Shown here one piece after another: positions 59,720 to 64,000 of a DNA stretch of 64,000 bases. The translations under genes and the position numbers were made by a program. The stretch is from Bradyrhizobium frederickii (GTDB taxonomy: Bacteria > Pseudomonadota > Alphaproteobacteria > Rhizobiales > Xanthobacteraceae). How positions within the stretch are numbered: position 1 is the first letter of the stretch; each line of letters opens with the position of its first letter. The DNA is taken from the NCBI RefSeq assembly GCF_004570865.1, contig NZ_SPQS01000004.1, forward strand, positions 124,001-188,000, given 5' to 3'. The notes beneath the pieces were generated by a model. It saw only the letters and a list, made by a program, of their open reading frames with translations, ran no database searches and had not been told where the DNA came from.

Positions 59720-61075
59720 TCAGCGCTTGACGAAAACAAGATTGCAGGCGCGCGCCTCGTTGCGCTTGCCGCTGCCGCGGCTGCGATCGAACTGCGCATC
59801 GACCGTGAAGGCGTAAGGCGAGCCCGGTGCGAGGTTGTTGAGCGTGTACGCGCTTGCTCCGGTCGTTCCGCGCGCGCTCAACGTCGTCTTGCCGTCGGCC
59901 GGGATCTGGCCGTCGATCTCCAGGCGGTTGATGCCGTCCTTGCCCTGACCCTCGGCGTGAAACACGCCGTTGGTGACGGTGGCGACCAGGGGCCTGGTGA
60001 AACCCTGCGCTTTGCCGGTCGGCGGGCAGTTCAGGGTCACGTCCCAGTGGCCGTCGAAATCATTGCTGCCGGTGGTTCTGGCATTGCCGCTCGGTGCGAC
60101 CGCCACCTTCTGCTTCAGGCTCTCGATCCGCGCCTTGGCGAGGCCGGCGAAGCTGCAACTCGAAAATCGCGCCAGATGATCCTCGAAGACGCTGACGGTG
60201 CCGATGCCGTCCGCTGCCTTCCAATGGGCCTCCGCGGCCGCGCAAGGGTCGGGCCGCGGCGCGGCTTGCGGCGCCGCAGGGGCGAGCGTGACCGCGACCG
60301 GGCCGTTCAGATAGAACTTGCCGATGATCGACAGTGACAGCTCCGGCAGCTGGGTCTTGCCGCTGGCGTCATAGACGTCGCTGCTGATGTCGCGAAAGAC
60401 GTCGCCGATCTCCTGCGGCTCCTCGATGTGCTTCAGGAATGCCGTCGTGTAGGGGCTGTTGCGGCCGACGCCGTCGGCGGCGACCTGGCCTGATTGCGTC
60501 GAGAACGACACGATGGTGCCGCGCGGCGCCTCGACCTTCGACAGACCGCGCCCGATCGAGGCGGCCCGCGTCGTGCCGGCGGAGCGTTTGAGCGTTTCTG
60601 CCAGTGGATTGTCGCGGCAGGAATCGAGCACCAGGATGCGCAGGTTCTTGGCCTGCTGCAGGTCGTTCACGATGTCGTCGACCCGGACGAAACGCTTGAG
60701 GTCCGCTTCATCGGTCAGCGAGGCGTCGACGGGCATCAGATAGTTCACGCCGTTGTACTGCATCGCATGGCCGCTGTAGTAGAACAGGGCGACGTCGGCT
60801 CTGCTCGCCGCGCGCGCGAAGCGGATGGTCAGGTCCTGCATGTCGGCCTGGCGCAAATCGATGCCTTGAATCACCTCGAAGCCGCTGCGCCTCAGCGAAG
60901 CCGCCACGTCCTCGGCATCGTGCGACGGGTTGGGAAGCCGCGCCGTCGAGGCATAGGCGCCGTTGCCGATGACGAGCGCGACCCGCGTCTCGGCTGACGC
61001 GGGACCAAGGCCGAGCCAGCAGGCGAGGAGAGCCAGGGAGAATCCGGGCAGGTGAAGACCTGAAACAGCGCGCAT
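59720..61075 (-). CDS. Secreted caspase-family (C14) protein
   Basis: This 451-residue protein has a signal peptide (residues 1-28, ending ASA) followed by a caspase-like domain with His103 in FYYSGHAMQ and Cys153 in LDSCRDNPL. IGRGLSKVEAPRGTIVSFST is the substrate-loop region. The C-terminal 190 residues are beta-rich (GHWDVTLNCPPTGKAQGF) and lack the coiled coil of the paralogue at 3508-5349. It lies convergent with the DUF2778 gene, 31 bp apart. Confidence 0.9.
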   Translation of the reverse strand: MRAVSGLHLPGFSLALLACWLGLGPASAETRVALVIGNGAYASTARLPNPSHDAEDVAASLRRSGFEVIQGIDLRQADMQDLTIRFARAASRADVALFYYSGHAMQYNGVNYLMPVDASLTDEADLKRFVRVDDIVNDLQQAKNLRILVLDSCRDNPLAETLKRSAGTTRAASIGRGLSKVEAPRGTIVSFSTQSGQVAADGVGRNSPYTTAFLKHIEEPQEIGDVFRDISSDVYDASGKTQLPELSLSIIGKFYLNGPVAVTLAPAAPQAAPRPDPCAAAEAHWKAADGIGTVSVFEDHLARFSSCSFAGLAKARIESLKQKVAVAPSGNARTTGSNDFDGHWDVTLNCPPTGKAQGFTRPLVATVTNGVFHAEGQGKDGINRLEIDGQIPADGKTTLSARGTTGASAYTLNNLAPGSPYAFTVDAQFDRSRGSGKRNEARACNLVFVKR

Positions 61076-61184
61076 GAAAAACCGTCCGGGAAATATTGAA
61101 AAATATCTCCCAGATTAGCGCATGCCGCGCCGGCATCAATGCCCTCGCGACGGGGCGATCGGATCCGTCGGCCGTGACATCCTG

Positions 61185-61823
61185 TCACGCAGCGCTGGCC
61201 GCGACGGTCTTGCGCAGCGCCATCTCGGTCGCGATCGCCTCCCGCACGGCGGGGCGCGCCTGCATGCGCGCGAGATAGGCCGACAAGGACGGCCATTGCG
61301 CGATGTCGACTCCCGCGGGACGCAGCAGCAGCAGGGCCCAGGTGAGGTGCGCATCGGCCACCGTGAAGCTGTTGCCGACGAGGAATTCGCGCTGCGCCAG
61401 ATGCGCAGATGGCACCGACAAGGTCTGCATGATCCTTGCGCGCGGCTTGGCGAGCGAGCCGTCGTCCTTGTACCAGAAGGCTGGAAACAGGAACGCCTTG
61501 TGAATCTCGGCGCCGACGAAGCTCAGCCATTCCTGGAGGCGATAGCGATCGGGATCGCCGTTGTCAGGCGCAAGGCCTGCCTGCGGCTTCAGGTCCGCGA
61601 TGTATTGCAGCACGGCCGCGCTCTCGGTCAGCCGTTCGCCGTTCTCCAGCACCAGAACCGGCACCGCACCCTTCGGCGACAGGTCGCGGAAATCGCTGCC
61701 GTCGTCCACGATCCGCTTGGTCCAGATATGGGCGAGGTGATACTGCGCCTCGATGCCGGCCTCCATCAGCGCGATGCGGCTCGAGAGCGAGCAGGCCATC
61801 GGAAAGAAATAGAGTTGCAGCAT
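61185..61823 (-). CDS. Glutathione S-transferase
   Basis: This 212-residue beta-class-like GST has an N-terminal thioredoxin fold (MLQLYFFPMACSLSSRIALM, with the catalytic Cys/Ser region at 11-14) and the glutathione-binding LSPKGAVPVLVL and LTESAAVLQYIADL. A helical C-terminal domain follows (VGNSFTVADAHLTWALLLL). GGAG lies six bases before the ATG at 61823. It follows the isochorismatase gene after 11 bp and shares its operon. Confidence 0.93.
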   Translation of the reverse strand: MLQLYFFPMACSLSSRIALMEAGIEAQYHLAHIWTKRIVDDGSDFRDLSPKGAVPVLVLENGERLTESAAVLQYIADLKPQAGLAPDNGDPDRYRLQEWLSFVGAEIHKAFLFPAFWYKDDGSLAKPRARIMQTLSVPSAHLAQREFLVGNSFTVADAHLTWALLLLRPAGVDIAQWPSLSAYLARMQARPAVREAIATEMALRKTVAASAA

Positions 61824-61834
61824 GGCCAGCTCCG

Positions 61835-62428
61835 TCAGGTCAGCGCATCGCTCTGCGCGATGATCGCGAACCGGTCCGAGAGCTCGGCCAGCGCGACCTC
61901 GTGAATCGTCCGGGCGTCGAGCGTGCCGCCGCGTCCGTCCGGCAGGTCGCGGGTGGCGCAGGCATCGGCCGCGATCGTCGTGCGCAGGCCGAGATCGAGC
62001 GCGGCGCGGGCGGTCGAGGAGACGCACATGTGGGTCATGAAGCCGGCCAGCACGATGTTCTTGCGCCCGGTGGCGGCAAGGCGCGCTTGCAGATCGGTGC
62101 CGGCGAACGAGTTCGGCAGCGCTTTCTCGATCACGGGCTCGCTCGCGAGCGGCGTCAGGCGCTCGACGATCGCGCCGCGCGCGCCCTCGCGGTCGAACAG
62201 GCCGCCGGCGCGGCCCTTGTGCGCAACATGGAAGATCGCCGCGCCGCTCTGCCGCGCCCGCGCCAGCAGGCGCGCCGCCGCGGAGATCGCGGGTTGCGCA
62301 TCGGGCAGGGCCAGCGGACCGGAACAATATTCGTTCTGGATGTCGATCAGCACGAGGCAGGCCTCGTGGAGCTTCGGCGGATCGAGATCGGCGCCGGCGA
62401 GTTCGAGCAGGGTCTTCGGAGCGGTCAT
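61835..62428 (-). CDS. Isochorismatase-family cysteine hydrolase
   Basis: This 197-residue hydrolase has the triad Asp29 (LVLIDIQNEY), Lys102 (VIEKALPNSFAGT) and Cys135 (GFMTHMCVSSTAR). Substrates in the family include nicotinamide, N-carbamoyl compounds and isochorismate; this one is undetermined. It is divergent from the LysR gene, which probably controls it. The GST gene follows. Start ATG at 62428. Confidence 0.93.
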   Translation of the reverse strand: MTAPKTLLELAGADLDPPKLHEACLVLIDIQNEYCSGPLALPDAQPAISAAARLLARARQSGAAIFHVAHKGRAGGLFDREGARGAIVERLTPLASEPVIEKALPNSFAGTDLQARLAATGRKNIVLAGFMTHMCVSSTARAALDLGLRTTIAADACATRDLPDGRGGTLDARTIHEVALAELSDRFAIIAQSDALT

Positions 62429-62491
62429 GCGGGTCAGGCCTTAAAGGGATGTCGGATGGTGCGACATTAGCTCAGCACTGGCCTGCCATTG

Positions 62492-62528
62492 TGCAGGACT
62501 ATTGCAGCTTACGGCTGCAGATTTGCAG
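62492..62528. promoter_or_regulatory. LysR-type operator cluster
   Basis: Four TGCAG half sites occur at 62492-62496, 62503-62507, 62516-62520 and 62524-62528. The middle pair forms the palindrome TGCAGC-N5-GCTGCA (62503-62519). They lie between the divergent isochorismatase and lysR genes. Confidence 0.55.
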
Positions 62529-62558
62529 AGCGCGGCATCGCCTGCTAGGCTCGGCGGA

Positions 62559-63428
62559 ATGAACTGGGACGATCTGCGCATCATCGCCGCGGTGAGGGAC
62601 GAGGGCACCTATGCCGGCGCCAGCGCGCGGCTGCGCATCGACGAGACCACCGTCGGCCGCCGGCTCGCGCGCATCCAGCGCGATCTCGGTGTGCCGCTGT
62701 TCGATGCGGTGGACGGGCTGCGGCGGCCGACGCGCCATTGCGAGGCGGTGCTCGAGCATGTCGGCGCGATGGCCGCCCATGCCGCGGCGATCGACCGCAT
62801 CAAGGAGAGCCAGGTGGGGCCCGTCGGCCGCCTGCGCATCGCCTCGACCAACGCGGTTGCCGAAGAGCTGCTGGCGCCGCGGGCAAGCAGCTTCCTGCGC
62901 GATCATCCCGGCCTGACCCTGCAATTCCTCACCTCCAGCGGCAACGTCAAATTCTCGCGCTGGCAGGCCGACCTCGCCATCCGCCTACGCAAGCCGGAGA
63001 AGGGCGACTTCACCATCTCCAAGCTCGGCGACGTCAGGCTGTATTTCTTCGAGCCCGCCGACCGCTCGGGCGGCGAGCCGATCGCCTGCGTCTATCCGGA
63101 CGAGCTCGACACCATTCCGGAAGCGCAGTTCCTGCGCGCGAAGCGGCTGACGAACGTGCGCTGCGTCACCGACAATGTCCGCATCATCCGGACCATGATC
63201 CAGTCGCATCAGGCCGTCGGCGTGCTGCCCGAGCACAGCTGCACCGCGCTGCTCGCCGACCGCAGCCTGCGTGCCACGCTGCTGTCGAAACGGCGCGACG
63301 TCTGGCTCCTGGTGCAGAACCACCTCAAGCGCGACGCAGCGACCCGCGTGACGATCGACTGGGTCAGGCACTGCTTCAAGGATGGGTCGCACCGCCGAGC
63401 GCTGGCAAGGTTCGGGCCTTCGCATTGA
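62559..63428 (+). CDS. LysR family regulator
   Basis: This 289-residue regulator has an N-terminal winged helix-turn-helix (AVRDEGTYAGASARLRIDET, LARIQRDLGVPLFDAVDG) and a periplasmic-binding-like effector domain (about residues 90-280). It is divergent from the isochorismatase-GST operon across 130 bp, the standard arrangement for a LysR activator. The ATG at 62559 gives MNWDDLRIIAAV, a normal LysR start, whereas the longer frame from 62502 would run over the operator half sites. Confidence 0.92.
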   Translation: MNWDDLRIIAAVRDEGTYAGASARLRIDETTVGRRLARIQRDLGVPLFDAVDGLRRPTRHCEAVLEHVGAMAAHAAAIDRIKESQVGPVGRLRIASTNAVAEELLAPRASSFLRDHPGLTLQFLTSSGNVKFSRWQADLAIRLRKPEKGDFTISKLGDVRLYFFEPADRSGGEPIACVYPDELDTIPEAQFLRAKRLTNVRCVTDNVRIIRTMIQSHQAVGVLPEHSCTALLADRSLRATLLSKRRDVWLLVQNHLKRDAATRVTIDWVRHCFKDGSHRRALARFGPSH

Positions 63429-63526
63429 ACGCGGTGCGCGCGACGTGCGACCAAGATCACGGAGCAGGGATTGCGCGCGCGCCAAGGTTGCGTAATCTCG
63501 CGACGAGACCTGACCGGGGCAAGCGC

Positions 63527-64000
63527 ATGACCACTCTTTCGCAAACGATCCGGCGCTCGAGAGCCCAGTCGCGGGAATGGAAGGCGATTCTCATCCTGAT
63601 CCTGCTGGTCCCGGTGCTGTGGTCGCCGCTGGTCCTGTTTCGCTTCGTTCTGTACCAGCCGTTCAGCATCCCCTCGGGTTCGATGACGCCGACGCTGATG
63701 GTCGGCGACTACGTCTTCGCCGCCAAATACGCCTACGGCTACGGCCGCTATTCCTTCCCGTTCGCGGCGTCCTGGATCTCGGGCCGCGTCCTTGCCGCCG
63801 ATCCGGAATACGGCGACATCGTCGTGTTCCGGACGGCGAAGGACAATTCGGTCGACTACGTCAAACGCGTGGTCGGGCTGCCCGGCGACCGCATCCAGAT
63901 GCGGCAGGGCCGGCTCGTCCTCAACGACCGTCCGGTGACGCGCGTCGCCCTGGAGAGGAAGCTCGCCGGCACCACCTGCGGCGTCGACGAGGGCGCCACC
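63527..64000 (+). CDS. lepB: Signal peptidase I, 5' part
   Basis: The first 158 codons of a type I signal peptidase; the gene runs off the window. One membrane helix (about residues 19-43) precedes the catalytic Ser52 in IPSGSMTPTL. Lys113 in DYVKRVVGLPGD is the general base. It removes signal peptides from exported proteins at the inner membrane. The ATG at 63527 is weakly preceded by GGGGCAAGCGC. Since lepB is normally single copy and essential, this may be the main enzyme, but duplicates are common in Bradyrhizobium. Confidence 0.92.
   Translation, partial: MTTLSQTIRRSRAQSREWKAILILILLVPVLWSPLVLFRFVLYQPFSIPSGSMTPTLMVGDYVFAAKYAYGYGRYSFPFAASWISGRVLAADPEYGDIVVFRTAKDNSVDYVKRVVGLPGDRIQMRQGRLVLNDRPVTRVALERKLAGTTCGVDEGAT

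Overview
The window is chromosomal DNA from an alphaproteobacterium, almost certainly Bradyrhizobium or a very close relative. The evidence is high GC with strong third-position bias, a bradavidin homologue next to cox-type genes, a protocatechuate pca set, several class III adenylate cyclases and caspase-like secreted proteins, and many intergenic inverted repeats of the kind that litter Bradyrhizobium genomes. I see no rRNA, tRNA, insertion sequence, phage gene or CRISPR array. Genes are densely packed and the window ends inside a signal peptidase gene.

Layout. 0.1-8.1 kb: a soluble SecD-like protein, an acyl-CoA synthetase, a secreted caspase-like protein preceded by a perfect CRP-type box, an M20 amidohydrolase and purB. 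8.3-11.7 kb: a TetR gene with its own operator-promoter and a tiny upstream ORF, then a NarL/DegS-type two-component pair. 11.9-16.3 kb: an uncharacterised five-gene cluster (MotA/TolQ/ExbB-like channel, membrane-anchored beta-rich protein, small membrane protein, metallophosphatase, and a Ser/Thr kinase fused to a universal stress domain). 16.3-23.5 kb: very small proteins, rpe, an EF-hand protein with a textbook sigma-54 promoter, a KTSC protein, a P1-family peptidase, a large hybrid histidine kinase and a lone receiver. 23.6-28.7 kb: livHMGF plus livK, for branched-chain amino acid uptake. 28.9-32.6 kb: a Gln/Gly-rich small protein, a membrane protein and pcaB-pcaD-pcaC.

32.8-39.6 kb: a cox/XDH-type molybdenum hydroxylase cluster (coxG, S, M, D, E, a split XdhC and a fused molybdopterin/nucleotidyltransferase protein) that has no large catalytic subunit. 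39.8-43.8 kb: bradavidin, DUF4189, DUF2000, an alcohol dehydrogenase with a FixK/FNR-type box, GFA, and an SRPBCC/ArsR pair with a tandem operator. 43.9-47.6 kb: a TetR-HlyD-ABC export operon with a 20-bp palindrome in its promoter. 47.6-64 kb: two membrane adenylate cyclases (one paired with a FecR-like protein), PhzF, DUF488, DUF72, two sugar/lipid glycosyltransferases, a DUF2778 protein, a second caspase-like protein, GST, isochorismatase, LysR and the start of lepB.

Themes that link the genes are cAMP signalling (two cyclases and a CRP box), envelope sensing (TolQ-like cluster, FecR/CHASE2, caspase-like secreted proteins), locally autoregulated repressors whose operators can be read directly, and aromatic/one-carbon catabolism. 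All functions are inferred from sequence motifs and remembered family features; no database search was run.
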